Assembly (NCBI RefSeq): GCF_014775655.1
Contig: NZ_CP061274.1
Coordinates: 2,046,001 to 2,110,000 of the forward strand
Direction: 5' to 3'
Source: Clavibacter zhangzhiyongii
Lineage (GTDB): Bacteria > Actinomycetota > Actinomycetes > Actinomycetales > Microbacteriaceae
Length of the DNA: 64,000 nucleotides
Below the pieces are notes generated by a model. That model made no database searches. It worked only from the letters and a program-made list of their open reading frames with translations, and was not told the origin of the DNA. Each line of letters opens with the position of its first letter. Within the stretch, counting starts at the first letter, position 1. The translations under genes and the position numbers were made by a program. Shown here piece after piece: positions 34,088 to 42,920 of this stretch.

Positions 34088-34588
34088 ATGACCGCCGCGC
34101 CGACCGTCCGCCCCGCCGTGCCCGCCGACGCCGACGGGATCGCCGAGGTCCACATCCGCACCTGGCGCGAGACGTACGCGCATCTGCTCCCGGCGTCGTA
34201 CCTCGACGGGCTCGACGTCGCGACCCGGGCGGAGGACTGGCGTCGGACCCTGGCCTCCTCGTCCGCCGCGCCGCCGTTCGTCGCCCTCGACGGCGACCGC
34301 ATCGTCGGCTTCGCAGTCGCGGGACAGGCGCGCGACGACGATCCGCCGCGCCCGTTCCAGCTCTACGCGATCAACGTGGTCGCGTCCGCCCACGGCATCG
34401 GCGCGGGCCAGGCCCTCCTCGACGCGGCCATCGGCGGCGCCCCCGCCTACCTCTGGGCGGCCGACGACAACCCGCGCGCGGAGGAGTTCTACCGCCGCAA
34501 CGGGTTCGCGCGGGATGGTGGCGTGGAGCGGCAGATGTACCAGGGGGCGGAGATGGTCACGGTGCGGATGGTGCGGATGGTGCGGTGA
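34088..34588 (+). CDS. GNAT-family N-acetyltransferase
   Basis: A 166-residue acetyltransferase. The fold begins with VRPAVPADADGIAEVHIRTWRETY, read here as the PADADGIAEVH helix, and the acetyl-CoA pyrophosphate loop is ASAHGIGAGQALL (about residues 98-110), followed by FYRRNGFARDG. The acceptor is unknown. The last codons contain three copies of a 9-base repeat (GTGCGGATG type), encoding VRMVRMVR, which looks like slippage. It follows lanM by 31 bases and could be co-transcribed, although a role in peptide modification is not indicated by anything in its sequence. Confidence 0.82.
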   Translation: MTAAPTVRPAVPADADGIAEVHIRTWRETYAHLLPASYLDGLDVATRAEDWRRTLASSSAAPPFVALDGDRIVGFAVAGQARDDDPPRPFQLYAINVVASAHGIGAGQALLDAAIGGAPAYLWAADDNPRAEEFYRRNGFARDGGVERQMYQGAEMVTVRMVRMVR

Positions 34589-34624
34589 GGGCGGGCGGCC
34601 GTCAAAGGGACGCACGGGGGTCGA

Positions 34625-35911
34625 TCACATCGTGTTCCAGTGGTACTTCCCGTTCGCGTCCGGACCCTTGCCGCCGCACCTGTAGCTGCGGCCGTTGTCG
34701 GCCTGCGCCACGGCGCCCACCTGCGAGCAGAAGCCGCCGGGGTTGATGCCGCCGGTCTGCTGCGCGGGAGCGGGCGCCGGAGCTGCCGGAGCCGGCGCAG
34801 GAGCGACCGGAGCGGGTGCCGGGGCGGCCGGCTTCGGAGCGGGTGCCGGGGCGGCCGGTGCGGGTGCCGGAGCCGGCGCCACCGTCGGCTGGACCGTGGG
34901 CGCCGGGGCGGGCGCCAGCAGCGTGAGCGTCACGGTGGATCCGGCGTCGACCCGCGATCCCGGGGTCGGGCTCTGCGACTTGACGGTCATACCGTCGGTC
35001 GGGCTGGTCTTCTCCCCCGACTCGAGCACGTACTGGACGAGGTAGCCGGCCTCGCGGAGCAGCGTGCGGGCATCGGTCGCGCTCTTGGCGCTGACGTCCT
35101 CGACGACGTGGACCACCGGGGTCGGCGTCGCGGACGGCGTCGGGGTGGGGCTGGGGGTCGCGGTGGCGACGGCGGCCACCGCCGGTGCCGGAGCCGACCC
35201 CGAGCCACCGGCGGGCAGGACCGCGCCGATGACGAGCAGCAGCACGGCCCCGACCGCCGTCGCGGTTCCGCGCGGACGGGACGTCAGGGCGGGGACGAAG
35301 CCGCGACGCCCGAGGACGACCGTGTACAGCGCGGCCGCGAGGGCGACGAGCCCGACGGACACGAACATGCCGCGGAAGCCGCCGATCGCCGTGCTGAGGA
35401 GGATGACGAGCGCGGCAACCGATGCGACGATCCACGTGGCGGTCGGGTGGATCCCGGGGCGGGGGTCGCTGAGGACCATCGCGGGCGCGATCGTCGCGAC
35501 CGGCGCCCCGATGGCCTTCCCGGTGGGCCGCGCGGGCGTCGGCGCGGGCATCGCGACGGTCGCCGCCGCCCGCTCCGCCTTGGCCCGGGCCGCTGCCTCG
35601 CGCTCCGCGGCCTTGGCGTGCATCGCGGCTTCGCGCTGCGCGACCTTGGCCACCCGCTGCTGTTCGGCGACGGCGGCGCGCTCGGCCTGGACCCGCGCGG
35701 CATCCGCGGCGCGAGCGGCCTTCGCCTGCTCGGCCTGCTGCGCCGCGGCGACGGCGGCCAGCGCCGCGGCGCTCGGCGCCTGCACCTGCGGAGCGGCGGG
35801 CTGCACCATCGGCGCGACGTGCTGCGTCCACGCGGCGCCGTCCCAGTAGCGGAGCTGGCCGGATCCGTCGGGGAACCAGCCCGCGGGAGCGGCGGAGGGG
35901 ACGTCGGGCAT
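34625..35911 (-). CDS. DUF2510 / PASTA-domain membrane protein with Ala-Pro linker
   Basis: A 428-residue protein. The N-terminal DUF2510 motif (GWFPDGSGQLRYWDGAAWT, about 11-29) is followed by an Ala-rich charged helix likely to be coiled coil (45-130), hydrophobic helices at about 157-194 and 215-232, one PASTA domain (about 266-330), and a PAPAPA linker (331-385). The C-terminal 40 residues have two Cys and end GKYHWNTM. PASTA domains bind peptidoglycan stem peptides or muropeptides, but there is no kinase domain here. The linker suits a spacer through the cell wall. It may be a surface or wall-sensing protein; function unknown. Confidence 0.8.
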   Translation of the reverse strand: MPDVPSAAPAGWFPDGSGQLRYWDGAAWTQHVAPMVQPAAPQVQAPSAAALAAVAAAQQAEQAKAARAADAARVQAERAAVAEQQRVAKVAQREAAMHAKAAEREAAARAKAERAAATVAMPAPTPARPTGKAIGAPVATIAPAMVLSDPRPGIHPTATWIVASVAALVILLSTAIGGFRGMFVSVGLVALAAALYTVVLGRRGFVPALTSRPRGTATAVGAVLLLVIGAVLPAGGSGSAPAPAVAAVATATPSPTPTPSATPTPVVHVVEDVSAKSATDARTLLREAGYLVQYVLESGEKTSPTDGMTVKSQSPTPGSRVDAGSTVTLTLLAPAPAPTVQPTVAPAPAPAPAAPAPAPKPAAPAPAPVAPAPAPAAPAPAPAQQTGGINPGGFCSQVGAVAQADNGRSYRCGGKGPDANGKYHWNTM

Positions 35912-36107
35912 GGTGCTCCTCGGGTGTGTGCCGCGACGAAGGGGTAGGCGGCAGGTGGTGCCGTCGAGAGAGACGACGCCTGAGGATATGAGCGCGCTCT
36001 CCCAGCCGTAAGCCCTCGCATGGGGGTGAAAGGGGTGCGGGACTACTGGGATCCGGCCGCCTAACCGGCGCGACGCCCCCGGTCGCGGACCGCGGGCGTC
36101 GCCGATC

Positions 36108-36383
36108 TCAGCCCTCGCGCCTGCCGACGGCGCGCACGGCGTCCGAGATCGACCCGCCGTGCCGCTTCCGATGCTCCTTCACGTCCGCAGCGGTGACGCC
36201 CTCCGGAAGCCGGCCGATGCCGGCGGGGTCCCCGAGGATCCCGGGCCCCAGGAGGAACGCCGCGGCGAGCGCCGCGAGGAGGAGCAGCGTGCCGATGCCC
36301 GCCTCCCCCGCCAGCCAGAACGCGATGCCCCCGACGGCAGCGGCGGTGATCGCGACGGTGCGGAGCACGTTCGACGCGGTCAT
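36108..36383 (-). CDS. Small hypothetical membrane protein (91 aa)
   Basis: A 91-residue protein with two hydrophobic helices (about 5-25 and 29-50) and a charged C-terminal tail (KEHRKRHGGSISDAVRAVGRR). No family is recognised. The ATG at 36383 follows an excellent Shine-Dalgarno (AGGAGGAG about 9 bases upstream); the open frame upstream of it looks non-coding. Confidence 0.6.
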   Translation of the reverse strand: MTASNVLRTVAITAAAVGGIAFWLAGEAGIGTLLLLAALAAAFLLGPGILGDPAGIGRLPEGVTAADVKEHRKRHGGSISDAVRAVGRREG

Positions 36384-36442
36384 GAGAAGCACTCCTCCTT
36401 GACGAAGGTGATCCCGATGAGCTCGCCCGCGAGTGCGAAGGA

Positions 36443-36470
36443 GAGCCGCAGGGGCGGACGCCTGCGGCTC
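36443..36470. terminator. Inverted repeat upstream of the small membrane gene
   Basis: GAGCCGCAGG and CCTGCGGCTC form a perfect 10-base stem with an 8-base loop. It lies between vsr and the 91-residue protein gene, both on the minus strand, so it may be a terminator or a leader structure. Confidence 0.4.
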
Positions 36471-36527
36471 AGAATGGCGTTCGTGCGTATCTGCATGCCC
36501 TCTCCAACCGTCGGTCGTCAAATCAGA

Positions 36528-36544
36528 GGCCGGGCATCCCGGCC
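36528..36544 (-). terminator. Terminator-like hairpin after vsr
   Basis: GGCCGGG and CCCGGCC form a 7-base stem around a 3-base loop about 30 bases beyond the vsr stop, followed on the minus strand by a TCTGATTTG segment. This is a better terminator candidate for vsr than the next hairpin. Confidence 0.5.
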
Positions 36545-36575
36545 CGTTCCAGGATGCGAACATCAGCGCCGATCC

Positions 36576-36992
36576 TCAAGCGCGGTGGATCCCTTGCACG
36601 GCAGCCCTGATCTCGGCCGCCGCGTCCTCCGCGGGCACATGCTCCCAGAACCGGAGCACTGTCCATCCCAGGTCGCGGAGCAGCGCGGTCACCTCCGCGT
36701 CACGCTCGACGTTGCGCGCGAGCTTCGCCGTCCAGTAGTCCGCGTTCGCCTTCGGGAGGTGCAGGTGCTGCGGGCAGCTGTGCCAGAAGCACCCGTCGAT
36801 GAACACGGCGATGCGCTGGCGGGTGAACGCGATGTCGGCTCGGGTCCTCGACTCCTGCACCACGCGGAGGTCGACGCGGTACCGCAGGCCTCGGGCGTGC
36901 AGGAGGCGCCGGACGACAAGCTCCGGCCGCGTGTCCCGCCGCTTGTTCGATCGCATGGTGCTGCGCGCGGCGTCGGAGGAGGCCCAGGACAT
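36576..36992 (-). CDS. vsr: Very short patch repair (Vsr) endonuclease
   Basis: A 138-residue Vsr nuclease, which nicks DNA next to T:G mismatches created by deamination of 5-methylcytosine. Marks are MRSNKRRDTRPE near the start, catalytic Asp53 in SRTRADIAF, the block VFIDGCFWHSCP (63-74) and a YWTAK motif. Length fits the family (about 135-155). Vsr normally travels with a cytosine methyltransferase, but none is encoded in this window. It is divergent from a GIY-YIG nuclease-like gene with only 57 bases between them. Base composition is lower in GC than the flanks, suggesting transfer. Confidence 0.9.
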   Translation of the reverse strand: MSWASSDAARSTMRSNKRRDTRPELVVRRLLHARGLRYRVDLRVVQESRTRADIAFTRQRIAVFIDGCFWHSCPQHLHLPKANADYWTAKLARNVERDAEVTALLRDLGWTVLRFWEHVPAEDAAAEIRAAVQGIHRA

Positions 36993-37027
36993 GCGAGGAG
37001 GAGACCACGGACCTCCGACATGCGAGG
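36988..37027. repeat. 11-base direct repeat between vsr and the GIY-YIG gene
   Basis: GACATGCGAGG occurs at 36988-36998 (overlapping the vsr start codon) and again at 37017-37027, a 29-base period. Its place in a short divergent promoter region suggests a binding site for a controller or a duplicated end of an inserted segment. Neither is proven. Confidence 0.45.
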
Positions 37028-37049
37028 CACGATTCCCTAATGTAGGAAA

Positions 37050-38033
37050 ATGACCGAGACGTTACGACCGCTGTCCTTCACCCGTTACGACATGAGCTCG
37101 GCCGGATCAGCCGCCGCTTTGTTCGCCGATTCGAAGACGGTGTGCGGGATCTACGTCCTCGAGTTCGAGGACGGGATGAAGTACGTCGGGCAGACTCGTC
37201 AAATCGTCTCCCGGTACGCGTCGCACCGGCGGACGCATCGGGACATCGTCGCGTTCAGCTTCGCGCCGTGCACAGCCGCCGCCCTCGACGAGCATGAGCG
37301 ACAGGAGATTCGACGACAAGAGGCGGCTGACGTAAGCCTCCGCAACCTGAATCTGACCGGCTGGCCCGCGGGCAGCGGCGACATGGACGTGACGATCGCG
37401 AACGGCGAGAGCATCCTCCTCCCGTGGGATAGGGCTCGGCGCCTCCGTCTCGACGACGAGGGCGCGGCGACGACGCAGAGGAGGTTCTGGGCTCTCGCTG
37501 CACGCGACGACTACGAGGAGATGGCGGATGCGGTCGCCAAGTACCTCGACGAGTGCGTCGCAGACCCCTTCGGCACGCAGCGCTACCTATGGAACATCGT
37601 CGCCTTTCCCAAGACGGGCCAGACGAAGTCGCGGCGTCGCCTGTTCACTCTGAATTGCGGTGGACTGGAGACCTTGTTCGCGCTCGAGCACCGCGACGGG
37701 GACGAGACGCAGATTCAGATCCACGTCAACTTCGACGAGGACCGGACACTGGAATGCATGGACGAGGCGGGAATGGGCACGCAGATGCCCGATGACTTCT
37801 ACGACATCAGGGACACGCCGTACACGAGCGCCGCCGTCATCCAGAGCACCTTCTACTCCTGGTCGGACTTCGCTCGAGCCCTCGACTTCGCGCCGTTCGT
37901 CGAGGGCGCCTACAAGCTCAACACGATGCAGATGCGTCGCAAGTCCTCGCCCTTCCATCGGCACCACAATCAGGGGCTCGCGGATGACATGCTGCGGCGA
38001 GCGGCGACCCGGCTCACACTTTCGCGCGCATGA
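37050..38033 (+). CDS. GIY-YIG nuclease-domain protein of unknown specificity
   Basis: A 327-residue protein with an N-terminal GIY-YIG-like domain: GIY at 33-35, KYVGQT with YVG at 45-47, Arg55 in SRYASHR, and a probable catalytic Glu near 81-83 in LDEHERQE. The remaining 230 residues show no motif I know; they include WALAARDDYEE and a C-terminal KSSPFHRHHNQG. The gene is visibly less GC-rich than its neighbours, which suggests transfer. It is adjacent and divergent to vsr, so a role in restriction or DNA repair is likely. The ATG lies 4 bases after an AGGA, with TAATGT just upstream as a possible -10 of a nearly leaderless mRNA. Confidence 0.72.
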   Translation: MTETLRPLSFTRYDMSSAGSAAALFADSKTVCGIYVLEFEDGMKYVGQTRQIVSRYASHRRTHRDIVAFSFAPCTAAALDEHERQEIRRQEAADVSLRNLNLTGWPAGSGDMDVTIANGESILLPWDRARRLRLDDEGAATTQRRFWALAARDDYEEMADAVAKYLDECVADPFGTQRYLWNIVAFPKTGQTKSRRRLFTLNCGGLETLFALEHRDGDETQIQIHVNFDEDRTLECMDEAGMGTQMPDDFYDIRDTPYTSAAVIQSTFYSWSDFARALDFAPFVEGAYKLNTMQMRRKSSPFHRHHNQGLADDMLRRAATRLTLSRA

Positions 38034-38129
38034 CACCGCCCGTCGGATGGTGCGATTCCGAGAAAGCATCACAGTCATCGTCGCCAGGGCGACCGAACGG
38101 GTGACGGCAGGAACACCCCGAAACGACGA

Positions 38130-38165
38130 ATGCCCCGGCCGGACCGCTAGGTCCTTCCGAGGCAT
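38130..38165 (-). terminator. Terminator of tRNA-Pro
   Basis: ATGCCCCGGCCGGACC (38130-38145) and a 16-base right arm (38150-38165) pair with two mismatches and one wobble around a 4-base loop, a few bases past the tRNA 3' end. On the minus strand it is followed by TCGTCGTTTCGG. Confidence 0.6.
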
Positions 38166-38170
38166 GTCCG

Positions 38171-38244
<74 letters not shown>

Positions 38245-38328
38245 TTGACCCATCGCTGGGCAACTCGTAGAGCCTACCGCATCAGCGGCACTGCTCCAGC
38301 ACGCGCGGTGAGCCGGGCCGGCACCGGA

Positions 38329-38868
38329 TCAGGCAGCCGCACCACCCGACGGCCGCGTCGACGACGACCCCGGTGCGGAGCCACCGGCCACCCGCCCCGG
38401 CTTCGGGAACGCGTCCCGCATGTGGTCGCTCCGCAGGATGTCGGCCACCCCGATGAGCAGCAGCGAGAAGACGATCTGCTCGATGACCATCCAGAGCGGG
38501 TAGAGGCCCGGGATCGCGGCGATCACCAGGGTCACGATGGGGAAGATCTGGCTGAAGAGGCGCAGGCGCGAGTACGCCCACCAGTAGCCGGCCGACGCGC
38601 GCCAGGCGAAGTAGTAGAGCGTGACGGTCATCGCGAGCACCACGAACGAGCGGAACCAGACCGCCGGAGCGATGGCGACGCCGTCGGACGCGAGCGTCAG
38701 GGCGATGGCCACGGCGGTCGCGCCGACGGCGGTCTCGGCGACGAGGATCCACCGGATCCAGCGGAAGGCGCGGGCCGTGAACGGGTGGTCGCGCATGTCC
38801 TCGGCGATGACGTGGCCCGCCTGGCGGCCGGCGGCGATGCGATCGAGGCGGCTGAGCAGCTGGTCCAC
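38329..38868 (-). CDS. Hypothetical four-helix membrane protein
   Basis: A 179-residue protein with four hydrophobic helices (about 38-60, 67-87, 105-122 and 125-143) flanked by charged ends; the C-terminus is a Gly/Ser/Pro tail. The N-terminus LLSRLDRIAAGRQAGHVIAEDMRDHP is soluble, here cited as its LDRIAAGRQ and AEDMRDHPF parts. I recognise no family. The start is the GTG at 38868. It stands alone. Confidence 0.6.
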   Translation of the reverse strand: MDQLLSRLDRIAAGRQAGHVIAEDMRDHPFTARAFRWIRWILVAETAVGATAVAIALTLASDGVAIAPAVWFRSFVVLAMTVTLYYFAWRASAGYWWAYSRLRLFSQIFPIVTLVIAAIPGLYPLWMVIEQIVFSLLLIGVADILRSDHMRDAFPKPGRVAGGSAPGSSSTRPSGGAAA

Positions 38869-39071
38869 CGGTGCGATCCTCCACGGTCTCGTGAGCGGGC
38901 GTCGGATGCGCCCGGATCAGGGTACGACGCGGCGCCGGGCGCCCGCCGGGAACGAGCCGGGCTGCGCGGGACGGACACGTCAGCATCCCCTCATCTCGCC
39001 GCCGAGGCGTCGGTGCGACACGACCCGGAGACACGCGCCGACGACGCACCGGCTCCCCCGCATGACTCCCC

Positions 39072-39091
39072 GTGACGCCCCGCGTCGTCAC
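39072..39091. promoter_or_regulatory. Inverted repeat upstream of the second SfnB-like gene
   Basis: GTGACG and CGTCAC are separated by 8 bases, and a further GCGTCACACC lies at about 39106-39115. The site is some 110 bases before the flavoprotein start. Related GTGACGC-type elements lie upstream of the other flavin monooxygenase locus at 24245-24284, so a shared regulator is conceivable. Confidence 0.35.
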
Positions 39092-39199
39092 ACCGAGCAA
39101 CCCCGCGTCACACCCCTCGCCAGCCGCGGCGACGCGCCCCTACCGTGGCCCCACCGCGAGGCGCGGCACCGGTCGCGCCCCTTCACGAGAGGACAGGAC

Positions 39200-40510
39200 A
39201 TGACCCTGATCGACCGCGAGCCCCGACCCGCATCCGGCTCCCCCGACACCGCCCGGGACGCCGACCGCCGGCGCCCCGCACCCCTCGGCGACGCCCCCGT
39301 CGACCGCTGGAAGGGGACCCCGCGCCCCACGACGCCGGCCGCGTGGATCGCCCGCGCCCGTGAGGTCGCCGACATCCTCGCCGTCGACCAGGTCGAGCGC
39401 GACCGCGCCGGCGCGAGCCCCCACCAGGAGGTCGCGCTCCTCAAGCACGCGGGCCTGGTCACGCTGCTCGGCCCCGCGGAGCACGGCGGCGGCGGGCAGA
39501 CGTGGGACACCGCGTACAAGGTGATCCGCGCGGTCGCCCGCGGCGACGGATCCATCGGCCAGCTCCTCGGCTACCACTACCTCTGGGCGTGGGCCGCGCG
39601 GCTCGTCGCGACCGACGCGCAGATCGAGGCGGTCGAGAAGCTCGCCACCACCGGGAACCTCCTCTTCGGCGGCGCCGTGAACCCGCGCGACTCCGACCTC
39701 GTCATCCGCGAGGACGGCGACGAGCTCGTCTACTCCGGCCGGAAGTCGTTCTCCACGGGCGGCGTCGTCTCCGACCTCACGGTGCTGGAGGGCGTCCTCG
39801 AGGGCACGGACACGCACGTGTTCGCGATCGTGCCGACGGACCAGCCGGGCATCGTCTTCGGCCACGACTGGGACAGCCACGGGCAGCGGCTCACGGAGTC
39901 GGGCTCGGTGGAGATCCGCGACGTGCGGGTGCCGTGGACGGACGCCGCCGGCTTCGTCGACAAGGTGTTCCAGCCGCTCGTCTACGGCACGCTCAACGTG
40001 CCCGCGATCCAGCTGGTGTTCGCGAACTTCTACCAGGGGATCGCGGAGGGCGCGCTCGAGACGGCTGCCGCCTACACGCGGAGCACCACGCGCGCGTGGC
40101 CGTACGGCGGCGACGACAAGGAGCGCGCCACCGACGAGTGGTACGTGCTCGAGGGCTACGGGCAGCTGCAGTCGAAGGTGTGGGCGTCGGAGGCGCTGCT
40201 GGATGCGGTGGGCGCCGAGATCAGCGCCGTGCTGCACGCGCCGCGCGAGAAGCTCACGGAGCGGAAGCGCGGCGAGATCGCCGTGCGGGTCGCGGCGGCC
40301 AAGGCGCGCATCGCCGAGGACGGGCTGGAGGTCGGCACGCGGATCCTCGAGCTCACGGGCGCCCGCGCCTCCTCCGCGAAGGCCGGGCTCGACATCTTCT
40401 GGCGGAACCTCCGCACGCACACGCTGCACGACCCGATCCCCTACAAGCGCCGCGAGGTGGGCCGGCACGTGCTGCTCGGCGAGGTCCCGGAGCCGACCTG
40501 GTACACGTGA
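39200..40510 (+). CDS. SfnB/DszC-like FMN-dependent monooxygenase (acyl-CoA dehydrogenase fold)
   Basis: A 436-residue flavoprotein of the acyl-CoA dehydrogenase superfamily, in the SfnB/DszC monooxygenase group. Recognisable blocks are ARGDGSIGQLLGYHYLW, GGAVNPRDSDL, FSTGGVVSDL, GHDWDSHGQRLTESGSVEI (18-residue core read in parts) and the C-terminal FWRNLRTHTLHDPIPYKRREVG, where the HTLHDP motif is typical. Members oxidise sulfones, thiophenes or related compounds with FMNH2. It is a distant paralogue of the protein at 21555. A long N-terminal Arg/Pro-rich lead of about 45 residues is present. GAGAGGACAGGAC precedes the ATG. It is monocistronic. Confidence 0.82.
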   Translation: MTLIDREPRPASGSPDTARDADRRRPAPLGDAPVDRWKGTPRPTTPAAWIARAREVADILAVDQVERDRAGASPHQEVALLKHAGLVTLLGPAEHGGGGQTWDTAYKVIRAVARGDGSIGQLLGYHYLWAWAARLVATDAQIEAVEKLATTGNLLFGGAVNPRDSDLVIREDGDELVYSGRKSFSTGGVVSDLTVLEGVLEGTDTHVFAIVPTDQPGIVFGHDWDSHGQRLTESGSVEIRDVRVPWTDAAGFVDKVFQPLVYGTLNVPAIQLVFANFYQGIAEGALETAAAYTRSTTRAWPYGGDDKERATDEWYVLEGYGQLQSKVWASEALLDAVGAEISAVLHAPREKLTERKRGEIAVRVAAAKARIAEDGLEVGTRILELTGARASSAKAGLDIFWRNLRTHTLHDPIPYKRREVGRHVLLGEVPEPTWYT

Positions 40511-40527
40511 TCCGCGCCCGCAGACGC

Positions 40528-40568
40528 ACGGACGGCGCCGACCCCGACAAGGGATCGACGCCGTCCGT
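40528..40568. terminator. Convergent terminator hairpin
   Basis: ACGGACGGCG (40528-40537) pairs with CGCCGTCCGT (40559-40568) across a 21-base loop. It lies between the flavoprotein gene and the convergent der gene. Confidence 0.6.
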
Positions 40569-40598
40569 CGTGCTGCCCGCGACAGCGGAGAGGGAGCG

Positions 40599-42107
40599 CT
40601 AGCGCTTCCGCTTCTCCCGCACGCGCATGTTGACGATGATCGGGCTGCCCTCGAAGCCGTAGATCTCGCGGAGGCGTCGCTGGATGTACCGGCGGTACTG
40701 CGGGTCGAGGTACCCGGTCGTGAAGAGCACGAATGTCGGCGGCCGGCTGGAGGCCTGCGTGCCGAACAGGATGCGCGGCTGCTTGCCGCCGCGCACGGGG
40801 TGCGGGTGCGCCGCGGTGAGCTCGGCGAGGAACGCGTTGAACTTGCCCGTCGCGATGCGGGTGTCCCACGACTCCAGCGCCGTCTCGAGCGCCGGCACGA
40901 GCTTCTCCATGTGGCGGCCGGTGCGCGCCGAGATGTTGACGCGCGGCGCCCACGACACGTGCGCGAGGTCGGTCTCGATCTCGCGCTCGAGGTAGCGGCG
41001 GCGTTCGTCGTCGAGGAGGTCCCACTTGTTGAACGCCAGCACGAGCGCGCGGCCCGACTCGAGCACCAGCTCGATGATGCGGATGTCCTGCTCGCTGATG
41101 ACCTCGGAGACGTCGATCATGACGACCGCGACCTCGGCCTTCTCCAGCGCCGCGCTCGTGCGGAGCGACGCGTAGAAGTCGGCCCCCTGGGCGAGGTGCA
41201 TGCGGCGGCGGATGCCGGCGGTGTCGACGAAGCGCCACACCTTGCCGGCGATCTCGACCTGCTCGTCGACCGGGTCGCGCGTGGTGCCGGCGAGCTCGTT
41301 GACGACCACGCGCTCCTCGCCCGCGGCCTTGTTGAGCAGGCTCGACTTGCCGACGTTCGGGCGGCCGAGGATGGCGACGCGACGGGGTCCGCCGACCTCC
41401 TCCTTGGCGACCTTGGAGACGAGCGGCAGGGTCTTCAGCACCAGGTCCAGCAGGTCGGCGACGCCGCGGCCGTGGAGCGCGGAGACGGGGTGCGGCTCGC
41501 CGAGGCCGAGCGACCACAGGCTGGCGGCGTTCGGCTCCTGGCGCGCGTCGTCGACCTTGTTGGCCGCGAGGATCACCGTCTTCTTGGTCTTGCGGAGCAG
41601 GCGGACGACGTGCTCGTCCGTGCTCGTGGCGCCCACGTTCGCGTCGACGACGAAGAGCACGGCGTCGGCGAGGTCCATCGCGATCTCGGCCTGCATGGCC
41701 ACGGACGCGTTGATGCCCTTGGCGTCGGGCTCCCAGCCGCCGGTGTCCACCAGGGTGAACCAGCGGCCGGCGTACTCGGCCTTGTAGGAGACGCGGTCGC
41801 GCGTGACGCCGGGGGTGTCCTCGACGACGGCCTCGCGGCGGCCGAGGATCCGGTTGATGAGCGCGGACTTGCCGACGTTCGGGCGGCCGACGACCGCGAG
41901 CACGGGCAGCGCCGGCAGGTACGTGACCTGGTCGGGGTCGTCCGTCGCGGTCTCGAGGACCTCGAGGTCCTCGTCGTCGAGCTCGTAGTCATCGAGCCCG
42001 GCGCGGAGCGTCTGCGCGCGCTGCGCGGCCAGCTCCTCGTCGATGCTCGACAGGCGCTCGGAGAGCCCGCTGTCGAGCTCGGGGAAGTCGTCGTCGTGAT
42101 CAGCCAT
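40599..42107 (-). CDS. der: Ribosome-assembly GTPase Der (EngA)
   Basis: A 502-residue protein with the double-GTPase plan of Der, needed for 50S subunit maturation. The first G domain has [10 protein letters not shown] (about residue 75) and DTGG; the second has [10 protein letters not shown] (about 250), DTAG and NKWD. A KH-like domain ends the protein ([10 protein letters not shown] to the basic tail RVREKRKR). The acidic N-terminal 60 residues are an extension often seen in actinobacteria. It is the last gene of the minus-strand run, 39 bases after cmk. Confidence 0.95.
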   Translation of the reverse strand: MADHDDDFPELDSGLSERLSSIDEELAAQRAQTLRAGLDDYELDDEDLEVLETATDDPDQVTYLPALPVLAVVGRPNVGKSALINRILGRREAVVEDTPGVTRDRVSYKAEYAGRWFTLVDTGGWEPDAKGINASVAMQAEIAMDLADAVLFVVDANVGATSTDEHVVRLLRKTKKTVILAANKVDDARQEPNAASLWSLGLGEPHPVSALHGRGVADLLDLVLKTLPLVSKVAKEEVGGPRRVAILGRPNVGKSSLLNKAAGEERVVVNELAGTTRDPVDEQVEIAGKVWRFVDTAGIRRRMHLAQGADFYASLRTSAALEKAEVAVVMIDVSEVISEQDIRIIELVLESGRALVLAFNKWDLLDDERRRYLEREIETDLAHVSWAPRVNISARTGRHMEKLVPALETALESWDTRIATGKFNAFLAELTAAHPHPVRGGKQPRILFGTQASSRPPTFVLFTTGYLDPQYRRYIQRRLREIYGFEGSPIIVNMRVREKRKR

Positions 42108-42146
42108 GTTGTCCTCTGGCGTGTCGGCCCGTCACCGGGCCGCGCC

Positions 42147-42920
42147 TCAATCTGTTCGTGCGTGAACGAGATCGACCACCGCCTGGACGGTCTGGTCGAA
42201 GTCGATGTCCGTGGAATCGATGGTGGTCACACCATCTGCGGCGTTCATGAAGTCGACGACCTGCGAGTCGGCCCGATCCCGGGAGGCGAGTGATTCGCCG
42301 ACCGCGGCGGCCGACTGGTCGGTCGTCTCCGCGGAACGCCTGCTCATCCTAGCTTCCGGGGAGGCCGTCAGCAGAATGCGCACCTGCGCGTCGGGTGCGA
42401 CGACCGTCGTGATGTCGCGTCCCTCGACCACGATGCCGGGCTTGTCGCTCGACGCCATGAGCGAGCGGAACAGCTCCACCATGTAGTGCCGCACCTCGGG
42501 GACGCGCGCCACCTGGCTCACGACGGCGGAGACTCGGGGGGTGCGGATGGCGTCGGTGACGTCGGTGCCGCGGACGCTCACGCGCGTCTCCTCCGGGTCG
42601 ATCGCGATGTCGTAGTCGAATCCCTCGATGAGGCTCGTGACGGTGGCGGGGTCCCGGGTGTCGACGCCGCTCTCCAGCGCGAACCAGCTGAGCGCGCGGT
42701 ACGCGGCGCCGGTGTCCTGGTAGTCGAAGCCGAGGGCGCGCGCGGCCGCGCGGCTCACGCTCGACTTGCCGCTGCCGGCCGGGCCGTCGACGGCCACGAC
42801 CGTGCGGTTGAGCGTGGCGTCCACCAGCAGCGTGTCCTCGAGCGGGTCCGGGGCGGGCGCCTCGCTCGCCTCCGTCCCGGGCACGGTGGTGTCGTCCGCG
42901 GGCATGTCTCGTCCGGTCAT
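42147..42920 (-). CDS. cmk: Cytidylate kinase
   Basis: A 257-residue kinase converting CMP/dCMP to the diphosphates. The P-loop is [11 protein letters not shown] (about residues 44-54), the NMP-binding region follows with [10 protein letters not shown], and the lid region contains [10 protein letters not shown]. The first 40 residues are an acidic extension. ATG overlaps the stop of tyrA (ATGA). The order tyrA-cmk-der is common in actinobacteria. Confidence 0.95.
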   Translation of the reverse strand: MTGRDMPADDTTVPGTEASEAPAPDPLEDTLLVDATLNRTVVAVDGPAGSGKSSVSRAAARALGFDYQDTGAAYRALSWFALESGVDTRDPATVTSLIEGFDYDIAIDPEETRVSVRGTDVTDAIRTPRVSAVVSQVARVPEVRHYMVELFRSLMASSDKPGIVVEGRDITTVVAPDAQVRILLTASPEARMSRRSAETTDQSAAAVGESLASRDRADSQVVDFMNAADGVTTIDSTDIDFDQTVQAVVDLVHARTD

